Under the pieces are notes generated by a model that was not told the DNA's origin, did not search any database, and saw only the letters and a program-made list of their open reading frames with translations. A stretch of DNA of 64,000 bases from Colius striatus (taxonomy: Eukaryota > Chordata > Aves > Coliiformes > Coliidae). The stretch lies in assembly GCF_028858725.1 (NCBI RefSeq), contig NC_084790.1:6268001-6332000 (forward strand), read 5' to 3'. Numbering within the stretch: the first letter of the stretch is position 1; the number at the start of each line of letters is the position of its first letter. Of this stretch, positions 29,701 to 40,349 are shown piece by piece. The position numbers and the translations under genes were made by a program.

Positions 29701-32700
29701 TGGAATCTTTAACAGAATACTACATCCTGAAATAGTGTTGTTAGTATTTAACATGTCATGCCTAGTTTTGATAATCATCATATAACTGAGAGTGTGGTAT
29801 GTAATGAGATCTATTATGATTAACACCACCTAGGTCTGTCACATTAAACAGAGAAACATGTTTCTTAACACATTTGATGATGTCAAATTCTCTTCCTGAG
29901 CAGACTCCTCACTGTGGGAACAAAGAGCTGGTAATTGGCAAAAAATGTAAACAAACCTTCAGAGTATGAGACTGATTGTTGGCAAATAAAGTAATATTAC
30001 AGAATGCCCTGTTGCGAGTGTCAGAAGCAGCAGCATGAGACTGGAAAACAAGCAAATCCTGAAAGTCAGCAGGATGTAAAAACAAAAACAGATATTAGGT
30101 AACTTTTTACAATAAACTAGGGGCTGGCATACAGTATGACAGCACTTGCTCTTGGCAATGCTCCATCTTCAGCAAACTGGAGTGGGTTTGGTGTGTTTCA
30201 GCACATCACCCCAATCTTGGCTGGCCTGAAGCTGGCATTCACAAGTTTCTAAATTCTGCATGAAGCAGTCAAGCCTCAGTAAAGTCATCTCTATTTAAGC
30301 AGAAACCAAGAGTAAGCAAGGCAGAAACATTTCTCCATGGCAAAAACTGGAAGTATTTAGATATAATGTCTGCTTCAACACTACTTCCAATGCAGAGACA
30401 AATTACGTACCTCACCAAGATCATTCTATTCCAAGAGCTTGACTTGGCATCGAGATTTAAGACTGAGGTCAGACTTGCTAATTTTACTTGTGATGACAGC
30501 ATAAAAGACAGAGCTAACCCTCAAAGTAACTTCAAAACCTTACTGTAAAATTGTCAGCAGGAACTTTAAACACCAGAGAATGCACTTTTGTGAGGACACA
30601 GTAAGCATTAACACACCACAGTCTTAATTCAAACATTAAGCTGTGGTTGTGTGAAATATCTGTATAACTTCATTTAACTCTGTTTTCTGGATGTTAGGCA
30701 AAGAGAGGGAGATACCCAGATAGGCTGATGGATTATATACAGGATGGTGACTTATCCAGCCCTTTGCACTTCCAAACATTATGCTCATCACCCTTATGCA
30801 ATGATGCATTTTGACTCAAAGAAGGGTCATCTATGAAGGCAAGCAACTAAAAAAAAAATCTCAAAACAATTAAGAAACCCATATGACTTGATACTTTTCA
30901 GAACATGCTACAATGCAAACAGAATTCAGCATTAAAAGAAACAGTTCTAATATCTGTTCATCTACCTAGACGGAAATCTTCAGAAAAATCAATACAAGCA
31001 TTATACATAAACCTCTTTGGGAAATCTGCTCAAATTCTTTGCTAGGCTGAAAACTGACTATTTTAGGTTTGTGTCCTCGCCCAGATAGTGACAATGGAAA
31101 CTGAACACCCATAGAGCGAACATTTTATTAGCCTTATCCCAAACCACCAGAAAGTCTTTTTGAAAATGACAGTTAAATCAATTCTTTTTATCCACTAATT
31201 TAACACACCGAGATTTCTGGGAAGCTATCAAGCCACAGATGTCCCTACAAGGACAGTAATTGCAGGTGCTTAAAAGAAGCTCTTCTCACGGTAAAACCAC
31301 TACTGCCAATATGGAGTCACTGTATTCAAGTTCAGCAGTTTCTATTCTGCAGTGTAACTACGCCAGATGTTTTGTTAGCAGTTAACTGTTTGAACCAAGT
31401 GACAGCATGCATGCTGTTCCCTCTCAGCACCATTGGTTAACATCAAAAAAGGCTGTTTGAAGTAGTCTTGAAAAGTATTATTCTGCAAGGAGAGCATCAG
31501 TATCAAGCCACATTTTCCTTCCAGCTGCTGCAAAAAGTAGATTCTTTTTGTTTCTATATCCTTCACAATCACACTCAATCAGCATTTCCCTGCATCTCAC
31601 AGTGCTGTGCTCAGGGGAGATACGCCATCCTTAAAACATCGTTTCCTTTATCCACATCTAGATTACAAGGTTCTGTTATTCTATGCAAAACACTTCTCTT
31701 TCATGCACCCCTGATTTCATGGGTAACCTTGATATGAGGGGAAAAAAACCATGTATTTCCCAAAAATTAGGTTTGTACTTCCATTGTTAAGCAGCACATT
31801 GTGGCCATGTCTGGCAAAACACAGAAAGTAAAACACACCATTACAAAATACGGAGCATGAAACTGGTTATACAGTTGACTTCATATTATAAGCTCAAGGG
31901 ATTTAGCATGATAAATTATATTATGCTTACATGTTAGCTTAAAGATTGTGCTACTTTTTTTCTTTCATGTTAGTGATTGGGGGGATAATACCTTTCAAAA
32001 ACCAGAAAAGATGAATGCCAGTATTGAGAAGAAAGAAATAGAGGAGAACACAAAGCTTGTCTGAGGTCACAGAGGAAAGGTTAAGGAAGACGAGGGACTA
32101 GAATGCAAAAAAACCAACAAGCGGTCTTTGAAGGACCCGGGAAGAGTACAGATTTGTATTACTGCTGCCTACTCAACGTCAGAGACATCCTAGATCTGAC
32201 AGCACCACAATGAAGTAACAATTACCAGGAACTGAAAGGAAGATACCTATTTCACATGTTCTGAGTCTCATCATCTTAGTTTAACTGCACTTTTCTCCCG
32301 TCTTCACAAGATTCTCTCTTTCAGTTAACATAGGAATCGGCTTATCTTAACAGTATTATTGCCAAAGACAGCCTTCAATACCAAGACAATTTCTGGACTT
32401 TGTGTACTGTATCTATTCTCAGGGACCCTTGGAAGACATGTAATGCTTAAGGTTATTATAAAAACTTCTTCCCCATCAGATACTATAAAATAGATCACTG
32501 TAAACATTGTACTTAAATACATAACTAAGTTGATTTTTTTTTAAGGAGGTTTTAGTATAAAACAACATTGCTGCCGCTACATAATTTGATTTTCCAACCT
32601 AATGGCAAGGTGTTCTTATGCTTTCCCCAAGCAGAAAGTTTAAATTCATTATCACAACAACAGAAGTAAAACAAACCAGTTCCAGAGGCTCAAAAAATCC

Positions 32701-35700
32701 TAAATCAAAATTGGAAAAGAAAGTATCAACTGTCTGTTTTCAAGGTACATACCTTCTGCATACAGCCTTTCCGCAAGGAACACTGCATCGCGGTAAGCGT
32801 AGTGGTTAAGTGCTTGCCATATAGCAGCCTGTAAGACACAAAAATAATTTAATGTTAGATAGAAGCTTTAAAAAGTACAAAACTCATTAGCTCTTACTGT
32901 TAAGAGGCAAAGTTCAATTTTGTTTTACTGGAGTCATAAGAGGAATACAGACAGATTAAAGCACAGGCAAACTTTCAGTTGTTTCGACTTAAACACAAAT
33001 TAAGTAAAGCTAAGAACAAAACATACTCCCCACCCAGTTACCACAGTTTTCCATTTCACTCTTAGCTGTGCCCAAGGAAGGGTTGGGGAGGGTGGGCAGG
33101 AGAAAGCTAGGGTGCCAAATCCATTTTAGTGGCATTATGGATAAACCTATTTAAACTCCTTGGGGTATGCCAAACCAAAAATCAACAGGACTAGAGATCA
33201 CATCAGTGTCTGAGGTTCCCAATACAAGATTGCCATTGATGAAGTATGCGAGGTATACAGCATTTTCCTTAAAGGAATAGCAGCACTCCCTTAAGAGTCA
33301 AGATGAACACGATCCACTGCCTTTTGCTGCAGTATTTTGTTTGAATCTCCTCCATTCAGTTACCTTTTTACTGCCACTAATTAGGCTCATGAGGTATCAA
33401 GAACAAATGAAACGCAAACAGGATGGACAAATTGATACACACAGATGTACAGAAGGACAACCTGTTTCTGTCTTTTGCTCATGTAACCATACTTGGTGAA
33501 AGCAGATTCCAGCTTACAGGTACTATTTCCTCTTTTCATGAACGCCAAGCTCAAGAGTTTCGGACCATCAATATTTGTACAGACTGAAATGACAGCACTA
33601 CTAGAATGAAATGCTAATCCAATGTGAATACAGGTGAACAAACTGTGCACATCATCAGAGTAGCTGCCATAATCACTTGCACTTCTCACGCCATAAGCTC
33701 AACTATAAGCAAGAACCATCTAGCAGAATAGGGTTGGGGTACATAGGATTACACCACAAACTGCCAATTTTCTTCACATCAGATTAAAAGAAGGCGTGGG
33801 ATAGGAAAAATAACTCACTAAGATCAATTCAGCCTTTCCTATCCACCTACTACAAGTGGTGATATGCACGCTTACGAGGGTTTGTGTTTGGAGGCTGGTA
33901 CCAGACCTGAGTTCCTCCACTCTGGTAGCCTTGCTCAAGTTCCAAAGCAGTTTCCCATAAGCAGCAAAACAGTAATTTTGCAGTAGTTTTGTTATTACTG
34001 ATCCAAACAAGATCTGAACTTAGGAATTCAAGGTGCTGTGGTCTAGTACTTGTCTAATATTGATCACCAACTAAAGACCAATAGAATTATCTATCTAACA
34101 GACACTCCAAAAGAAAAGAAGTCTTTCAGAGCTACAGAAATAGCACCCTGTAACGTTATTCTCAGTAGGAAAGGCAAGTACCAATTTCATCTAATAAAAA
34201 AAAAAGCAAACATCACTGAGTTACACTTACCATATGCTGCTACTTCCAACACAAACCTGACAAATTCAGGGTGTGAAAAATATACGAGTTCTCCTCAAGG
34301 GAAGCCTACACAGCCTTCATGAAGGGTATACATCAGAGTTTCCAATTACTACATAGAACATCTTACACAAACTCCATACAGAGACACTATTTTCTTCTAT
34401 CTGTAGGTCCTAACAACATCCTTACAGTCAATAGGTACTCTTAAGCTTATGAGAAAGTATTTAAAAATTAATTATCTTAAGTCTAGTTATTATAATACAC
34501 CTTATTATTTCTCTCCATCTGCATTCCACACCTCAGAGAACTTTAGTCACAGAGTTCACCTGAAGCAATTACTCCCATCTACCATGAAAAGCTACAAGGC
34601 AGTATGTATGGTTCTGCACACTACAGATGGCACGATACAAAAAGCAGGATACCAAAGGAAGGTGTTAAAATATTTCAAGCTATATCCAAGTTAGAGGAGG
34701 CTAAGGTCTCCTCTGCCTCTTGCTCTCAGAAGCAACTCTTCGTTGACCACATCACAAGTGACATTTACATTAATTTAGCCAAGTTGTGCCCTCTTCAGGT
34801 TAACAATACCGTCTTTAAAAGGATGTAACTCAGGATGCTTACAAAACAAGCATATGGGGCTGGTGGTGGTGAACTCAATGCCATCAGACTGATCAAAAAG
34901 GAGCAAGTTGCTGGAAACAATCCTGGCAAAGACTAAGAGGAGCCAGAAGTGACTTTTGGCTGTTATCACAGCCATATTATAGAAGTTACATTACACACTG
35001 GCTCAGAATCCCATTGAAAAAAGAAGTCAGCCAGTACTATCGATGTTACATAGTAATTGTCATTTTGCAATCCAAAAGGTAAAAGTTGGACTCCCCTTCA
35101 ACAGACAACTGATGAGGATTGGATCCTTGCAAACACTCTCCTAAAAGAGCAGGAAGAGGAAAAGAAGGTGGTAGCCAAATCTACACAGTAGCAATTTCCT
35201 ATGAGAACAGATGTCTAAACTATGACTAGGTCTCAAATTACTGAAAAAAAAAAAAAAAGAGTTCTCATACAACTTTTAGAGTTCGGAAGAGAGCATCAAT
35301 CGCTACAAAGATTAGTAGTTCAGTTTGTTCTAGCAGAAGCTCAGTGCCTCTACACAATGCTAGCGGCACATGACAATTGCTAAATCATACCAGAAGGCTG
35401 GCCTGAAGCAAAAACAACTCCGAGAGCATTTATCCAATGAAAACTACTTCATCGAAAAAAAAGAAAGATGTCAGAGCAGGACACCACAGTACAACCACAA
35501 ATATAATTCAAATACAGTCTTAAGGTTCCACCCTATGGTGGTTATAAAGTTTCATATGGAACACATCAAAAGACTTATCAACAGAAACCCAAAGATGTAG
35601 CCTCCTCAAGAGCATGCAAAGCACTTTGGTTCCATTATCCGTTCTCATGACAAGAAGGGAAGCTTGAAGCATTTCAAAGTTTTATTTAAGCACGTCTGCA

Positions 35701-38700
35701 GACTAGATAAACCTCTGGGTCTCAGTCTCTCATTTTAAATATACATTCATTTGCAATTGCAAACTAAATAGAGAATCCTAAATCTACCATACCAGCCACA
35801 GCACAGCAGCAAAGCATCCTCAGAGAGGAGATAAGGCAAAACAAAAGTGGGTTCAGACAGGTCCGTCTTTTATTCAAAAAACCCTGTGCACTGCTCAGGT
35901 GGCACTTCATATCTAAGCCTAAGAGCACTTAAAAGATAAGTGTTCTCTTTTGACAGTTATATAGCTTGGAAATTCTTTTCAAAGCTTTATAGCCTATTGA
36001 CAGGCTAAGCAGTTTCAATCACAATTTAAGACTTCTTCAGGGCAGGCAGAGGGAATAAGAGCCTTTTGTAATATGCTGTGCTGTATGTACTGCTTATGCA
36101 AACTCTGCCCATTAAATAAGCAGACATTGGTATTGTATGTTTTTCAGCCATTACAGTAGTTGTAAGCATTCAAGTTGGTCACAGCAGATGATCTCCTTGA
36201 AGAACTAAATTCCAAAGAAAGCCATCATTTTGTTCCCAAGATATTTTTCAGAAACAGACACATCTGTTTCTCCACATCTGGGATATGAGGCTTAGTTTAG
36301 ACCTGAAGAGGTTTAAATTGACCACTTCAGGAAGTACAGTAGAGGTTTGCTGTCCATGTAAAGCCTGGCACTTGTGTACAGCCTAAGGAAATAAAAAAGT
36401 TAGTAAAAAATCAACCAGTGAGTAAGATGCCTTTTGGGACATACATTTCAAGTAATTAAACCCCAACATTTAGAAGGCAACACACAGAGATTCTGTTATT
36501 TAACCATCATGCTTTGCCTATCACAACTCTAAAGATGACAGGTTTTTCCTGGAATGCTAAGCCCTGTAGACACCTGGGAGAAAACAGACAGGAAAAATCT
36601 CTGCAATGACAGAAATGAGAACTACTGGCAACTTTTCCAATTATATAGTAAAAAAAACCCAACACTCAGAAAAACAGAGCTAAGTACATGGGATTCCAGC
36701 AAAAAAAAAGGGAATTTAGAAATGCAATCAACTTCACCCTCATAGGCACTACAAAATGCAGACCACTCAACAGACATAGTATACTAACAAGAAAACAAGG
36801 ATAAGCTGCATCAGAAAGGTCCTGTAGTACAGAAGTCCAACCCCTATACCACTGCTCACAGTCATGGCACAAAGAGGACTACAGCTACAACAGCAGATCC
36901 AGTCAGAACTGAAATGCTAACCTTGTTTTGGGGGGTGCAGTGCTGGCTTCCTCACCATTAAAAGCAACAATAGTACAGGGATCACCTTGTGGGCTACACA
37001 CCAGACCACTATGATCAATGCAGAAGCCGTCTATTTTAGCATTCAATCACATCATATATGTTGTTTCTAAATACACAATGTAATCTATTATGATTGGATA
37101 GCTCAGTCTGTCATGCTCTCTTCAAATGTCTAATAGCAAAATGTGATATTTAAGCTTAACTATGACCATAGCTTGATAGTAGCAATTTCTACGTTCCTTT
37201 ACCTAACTCCTTCTTTATCTAATTTCTATTCTAAGCTTACACAGTTTCTTTCCCACACACAGCTGCCTTCATATCTAAGTTCTAATAAGCAATTCGTCCT
37301 TGACTATTCTTTAGGCCCACTGTTTACTGTCTGATATCGCCAAAGTCTGAGGCTGTGTAGCTTATAGTTTCATTCAACCAAAGTCTGGGTGGGTCACATG
37401 TCCATCTTCCTTCAGATACATTGCTAAACAATATGACCAAGGCCACAAGAACTAACAACTCCTAAACTTACCAGCATTGCCATAAGCAGGAAATAGCATG
37501 AAAGCTCACAGCAGAAGAACCACTCATAAAGAAATGATGGAGCATTTGACACCAGGAAGAATGTAAACAGATATATTCAAGGTAGCAAAGCCTCATCAAA
37601 ACATCCCAAGCTGATAAGAGCTTCAGAACAGAAGACGACATTTGTGAGGTCTTTACCTTTCTGAAGAATGAAGACAAGACCACACATTTCCAACAGGGAA
37701 CTCTCAGAAAAGTAAACATTTTCACTTGGTTCTGATAATTATCACACTACAGGTAACATTTAGCATTGTTTCTGGTTATTCACTCTGCAAGACATTCTCA
37801 CTTCCTTTTCTACTGTAGTGCCATGTTTTCCTAGAATGCTCAACTGGTGCAAAACATCAGCCCAGCTCCACAATTAACTGCTATGGTGTAAATACAACCA
37901 CTGTAGAAGAGTGACTAGGTGGCCAAAAGCATTTCTAGCACCACACTGCCCCTTGTCCTCAGAGGGCACAAACAGAAGAGTGGCATCAGGGACACAAATC
38001 CAAGTTTTATGGGAGGGCTGTTGCTGTCACCATCTCATAAGGACAGGATCATGTCAGCAGGTTGGTCTTCCACGGGAGAAGCCTCTCTTCCCCTCCCACT
38101 TTTTCATTAAACAAGAGAGGAGGGCCAAAAGCAAGAATTTTCACCATATTCATTAAAGACCACAGTCATGGACTACTAAGACACTTAAAGCAAGAGGTTC
38201 CTAGTACAACTAGAAAAATACCCTATCCTGTTAAAAAACCTAAAATAAGTAAATAAACGAAAAAAAAAAAGAGGAGCATTAATAAAATCACAGATTAAGT
38301 AAGAAGTCAGAATAACAGGCATACAGAAAAGGTGGAAAGAAGCAGCAAGTCTTAATTCTGTGAATCCTGCCTTTTCAATGGAAAGGCTGGGAACAAGAGC
38401 AGGAAGCCCATGAGGATACCTGCAGCAAAACTAAAATTCAGTATAAAACAAAATTCACATTATTCCTCTCCTAAGTCTCCCATCAGGCTGAGGGTACCAG
38501 CTCCTTGGGAAGAAGGAAGGCCCCTCATTCGCACGGCACGCACAGAGCCGAGCACGCTATGTGCATTTAAAAATGAAATAGCAGCAAGTGCAGAAAGGGA
38601 CGTGAGATGGAGAGAAAAATATCAACAGGTCTCCCAAAGGATCTACGAGGGCAGCCGAAAGGGCCTTTTCTGGAACACGACTCCGTCGCGATACTGCCGA

Positions 38701-39175
38701 AGACCAACAGCTCCCGCGAGGTGGCCGGCCGCCCCGGGCAGGGGGCCGACAGGGGCAAAAGGGCGAGGAGAGCTCGTCCCGGAAGCGCCAGGGACGGAGA
38801 TGGGCCACATGAAGGAATGAGAAAGCCCGGCAGCCCAAGGGGCGCCCAGCCGCGGGGGCTGAGGAGCCTGAGCCGGCTCTGGAAACAGGCCGGGCGTCCC
38901 GCGGGCCAGGCCCACTCCCACGGGGGAAGGGAGTGCCCGGGGCCCGCACCCCCACCCCCCCTTCCCCCCGAGAGCGGTACGAGCGGCCCAGGGAGCCACA
39001 AGAGAGGGCCGAGCGGCGGGAGGCCTTCCCCTTCCCGGGGAGCGGGCAGCGCGGCGGGTCCAGGTCCGGCTCTGCCCGCCGGGGCAGGCCGGGTCGGGCC
39101 TTGGGGCCTGAGCGCGGCGGCGAGCCCGAGCCGCCCAGGGGTCGGTACCTGGACTGGTTCTTGCAGCACCGTCAT
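5715..39175 (-). CDS. CDC27: CDC27 / APC3, TPR subunit of the anaphase-promoting complex (19 coding exons)
   Basis: CDC27 is a core TPR subunit of the nuclear APC/C ubiquitin ligase, which marks cyclin B and securin for destruction. Its C-terminal TPR groove binds the IR tails of CDC20 and CDH1. Coding exons in transcript order: 39149-39175, 32753-32828, 26430-26577, 24674-24799, 23637-23734, 22998-23152, 22673-22887, 21895-22009, 18059-18174, 17543-17642, 17044-17251, 16049-16221, 14596-14748, 13155-13363, 12383-12500, 11206-11334, 9051-9125, 7049-7205, 5715-5797. Every junction is GT-AG and the phases join to 2481 nt, or 826 residues; human CDC27 is about 824-830. The protein starts MTVLQEPVQ and ends HAVESDEF. 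Residues 1-160 are N-terminal TPRs. Residues about 170-450 (exons 6-11) are a low-complexity loop rich in S/T-P sites (SPLTPS, TPSPGD), the known phospho-regulated region. Residues about 460-770 are C-terminal TPRs, for example [20 protein letters not shown] in exon 14. No frameshift or stop is seen, so this is a functional gene and not a retrocopy. Confidence 0.97.
6073..6098. repeat. (TG)n microsatellite
   Basis: An alternating TG tract of about 26 bp with one C interruption, in the last CDC27 intron. Confidence 0.85.
8490..8534 (+). mobile_element. CR1 LINE, short 3'-end fragment
   Basis: About 45 bp matching the CR1 3' terminus: TCTCTAAAGGTCCCTTCCAA followed by the ATTCTATG-type octamer tail. 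It is sense on the plus strand, in the intron between exons 17 and 18 of CDC27 and antisense to the gene. Confidence 0.8.
10571..11054 (+). mobile_element. Solo retroviral LTR, copy A (intron 16 of CDC27)
   Basis: A 484-bp element that starts TGCAGGG and ends TTGCTACA. It is flanked by 6-bp near-identical target duplications: TCTACC at 10565-10570 and CCTACC at 11055-11060. A second diverged copy at 36974-37429 aligns over its whole length, which fixes the boundaries. An AATAAA near 10896 lies about 150 bp before the right end, as expected for U3-R-U5 on the plus strand, so the orientation is antisense to CDC27. A 6-bp duplication is typical of class II (ERVK-like) insertions; the family name is inferred. 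There is no internal coding sequence. Confidence 0.75.
19574..19875 (-). mobile_element. CR1 LINE fragment, 5'-truncated
   Basis: About 300 bp. The left end has the inverted CR1 tail (ATCATAGAATGGTAGGGTTGG). The body encodes the familiar C-terminal CR1 ORF2 remnant and 3' UTR in minus sense. It lies in the intron between exons 8 and 9 of CDC27, in the gene's orientation. It is 5'-truncated, as most CR1 copies are. Confidence 0.9.
21411..21664 (+). mobile_element. CR1 LINE fragment, diverged subfamily
   Basis: About 250 bp in plus sense. It runs from the GGCAATGGGCT region through the 'GGAACAGGCTGCCCAGA' block to TTCCAACCATAATGATTCTACGAT. It is more diverged than the other CR1 copies, so older. 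It lies in the same CDC27 intron as the CR1 at 19574 but in the opposite orientation. Confidence 0.88.
27045..27243 (-). mobile_element. CR1 LINE fragment abutting a retroviral remnant
   Basis: About 200 bp in minus sense, with the inverted CR1 tail at its left end (CATAGAATCATAGAATGG). The right end stops at CCTCACAGTGAAAT, directly against retroviral pol-like sequence. Either the CR1 was truncated on insertion or its 5' part was lost. It lies in CDC27 intron 2. Confidence 0.9.
27244..28322 (+). pseudogene. Decayed endogenous retrovirus: integrase C-terminal half and possible envelope fragment
   Basis: The open frame at 27330-27719 resembles the C-terminal half of a retroviral (betaretrovirus/ERVK-like) integrase. 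It has a YN..G...V.AH.TLK block of the catalytic core, a 'TLNFF' block, and a W.GP.DLL..GR-like C-terminal DNA-binding region. Catalysis in the family needs a D,D(35)E triad. The position of the final glutamate reads lysine here (AVVKYAH), and the upstream part is missing, so the fragment is inactive. A frame at 27765-28067 follows in the place of an envelope start, but its identity is weak. No gag, protease or reverse transcriptase is seen. The remnant is antisense to CDC27 in intron 2 and is followed by a probable 3' LTR. Confidence 0.65.
28323..28913 (+). mobile_element. Probable 3' LTR of the retroviral remnant
   Basis: About 590 bp downstream of the pol/env-like remnant. It begins TGTTAAGG and ends near GAATACA, so it is TG...CA bounded. 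An AATAAAA near 28690 lies about 220 bp before the end, a reasonable R-region signal in plus sense. With no matching 5' LTR in the window, the boundaries and target duplication cannot be confirmed. Confidence 0.5.
29478..29693 (+). mobile_element. CR1 LINE fragment, diverged
   Basis: About 215 bp in plus sense. It has the GGCTGGATATAAGAAGGAAT block, a 'GGACTTCATGATCTTAAAGG' block and a terminal GATTCTATAATTCTGTGA. It lies in CDC27 intron 2 and is clearly older than the copy at 27045. Confidence 0.85.
36974..37429 (+). mobile_element. Solo retroviral LTR, copy B (intron 1 of CDC27)
   Basis: A 456-bp element alignable along its length to the LTR at 10571-11054. Shared blocks include TGGATAGCTCAGTCTGTCAT and TGTCTGATATCGCCAAAGTC. 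The flanks are CAATAG (36968-36973) and CAATAT (37430-37435), a 6-bp target duplication with one mismatch. Terminal bases are eroded (TACAGGG...GCTAAA). It has the same orientation as copy A, antisense to CDC27. Confidence 0.72.
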
Positions 39176-39650
39176 CCTGCTGTCTCCGGCCTCCTTCTCG
39201 CCGAGCCCGGAGCGGGACGGCTCAGGCCCCGCCTCAGTCCGTGTCCCAGCGACGGCGCAGCGCAGCCCGACCCCCGCTCATTTAAACTCCCAGCGACCGT
39301 TACCGGGGCAGGCGGCGGGGAGGGAAGGAACGAGGCCGGCCAGGAGCCGAGTCCGCCCGAAGCTGGCGGCGAAAATACCCGAAGCAGGTGCCGGAAACAC
39401 CCGAAGCAGCAGGCGGAAAGAGCCGAGCGCCGATGGAAAACATCTGGGAAAGCACCCCCTCGTCGGGCGCGCGGATGCGCTTCGGCTGACGTACGCGCCC
39501 GAGTGGCGATGGAGGGAGCCGAGCCGAGCCGAGCGGAGCCGAGCCCAGCCGAGTGGCGCGGCGGGCCAGGCCAGGCGGGAGCCCCTCGGTGTCCATGAGC
39601 CACCGCTACAGCAGCCAGAGCACGGGCTGCACGGACGGGCCGGCGGAGGG
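38500..39650 (-). promoter_or_regulatory. CDC27: CpG island / promoter and 5' UTR of CDC27
   Basis: A GC- and CpG-dense block covering CDC27 exon 1 (39149-39175), the start of intron 1 and about 470 bp upstream. There is no TATA box near the start, as usual for a housekeeping gene. A CRE-like TGACGTAC lies at 39487-39494 and a short tandem GAGCC array at about 39516-39550. Long open frames here, including a 368-codon one, come from stop-poor GC-rich DNA. Confidence 0.7.
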
Positions 39651-40330
39651 GGGAACATGCAGCCGTCTAGTTCTCTTCCTCACAGGGAGGTCAGTGGCTG
39701 CCTCAGGCCGTAGCGCTGACACCCAGTGTGAGGCGGTGGGGTGAAACCCCCCGCGGGCCCGGGGGCTCGTCCCCCAAGGCGCCTTTACACCCGTATAAAG
39801 AAGAAAATTGCCTTTGCACAAAAACACGGGGCTCTGAGTTGCCCTGGGTGCTGCAGGGTCCTGTCAGGAGCCTCCAGCGTGCCTGATGGTGCTGGCTTTT
39901 GCTCCCTCCAGCTGTAACCGGAGGCCTGCTGTGTCCTGCATCCACCCGGGTGCTTTGGTGGCGGTTCCCATGTCTCTTCTTACTGTGTACAGAGAGGGTC
40001 AGCATGGCTCAGGTCTTGTCCTGAGGGGTCATGTGTTGCCAACTCTGCCCAGGTGGGTACAGCTGAGAAAGCTGCAATTAAAATGGGCAGACTGGGGTAC
40101 CCGGGCAAGGGGAGTAATTTGACAATTAGAACTTGAATCTGAAGGTGCCACATCTGGCACAGAGAGCTTTTTTCCGTTTCCAAAAGGATGGAACAAATAC
40201 ACACAACTGAACCTCAAATTATTAAACATACAGGTCTATGATTAGCCAAACTGCAACTGGCAGAGGCCTTCCTTCTCCAAACCTTTCTGTGGGCTTCCTG
40301 TAGTACAGCCACCACACACCACCCTCCCAA

Positions 40331-40349
40331 CACACACACACACACACAC
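40331..40349. repeat. (CA)n microsatellite
   Basis: Nine to ten perfect CA units. Confidence 0.9.

Noticed and set aside
38607-39713. A 368-codon open frame and several others across the CDC27 CpG island
   Set aside because: GC-rich promoter DNA lacks stops by composition. The frame has no family similarity and overlaps CDC27 exon 1 on the other strand.
39553-39744. Possible divergent coding gene opposite CDC27 starting near 39595
   Set aside because: The 63-codon frame has no recognisable similarity and no supporting downstream exon. Promoter-upstream noncoding transcription would look the same.
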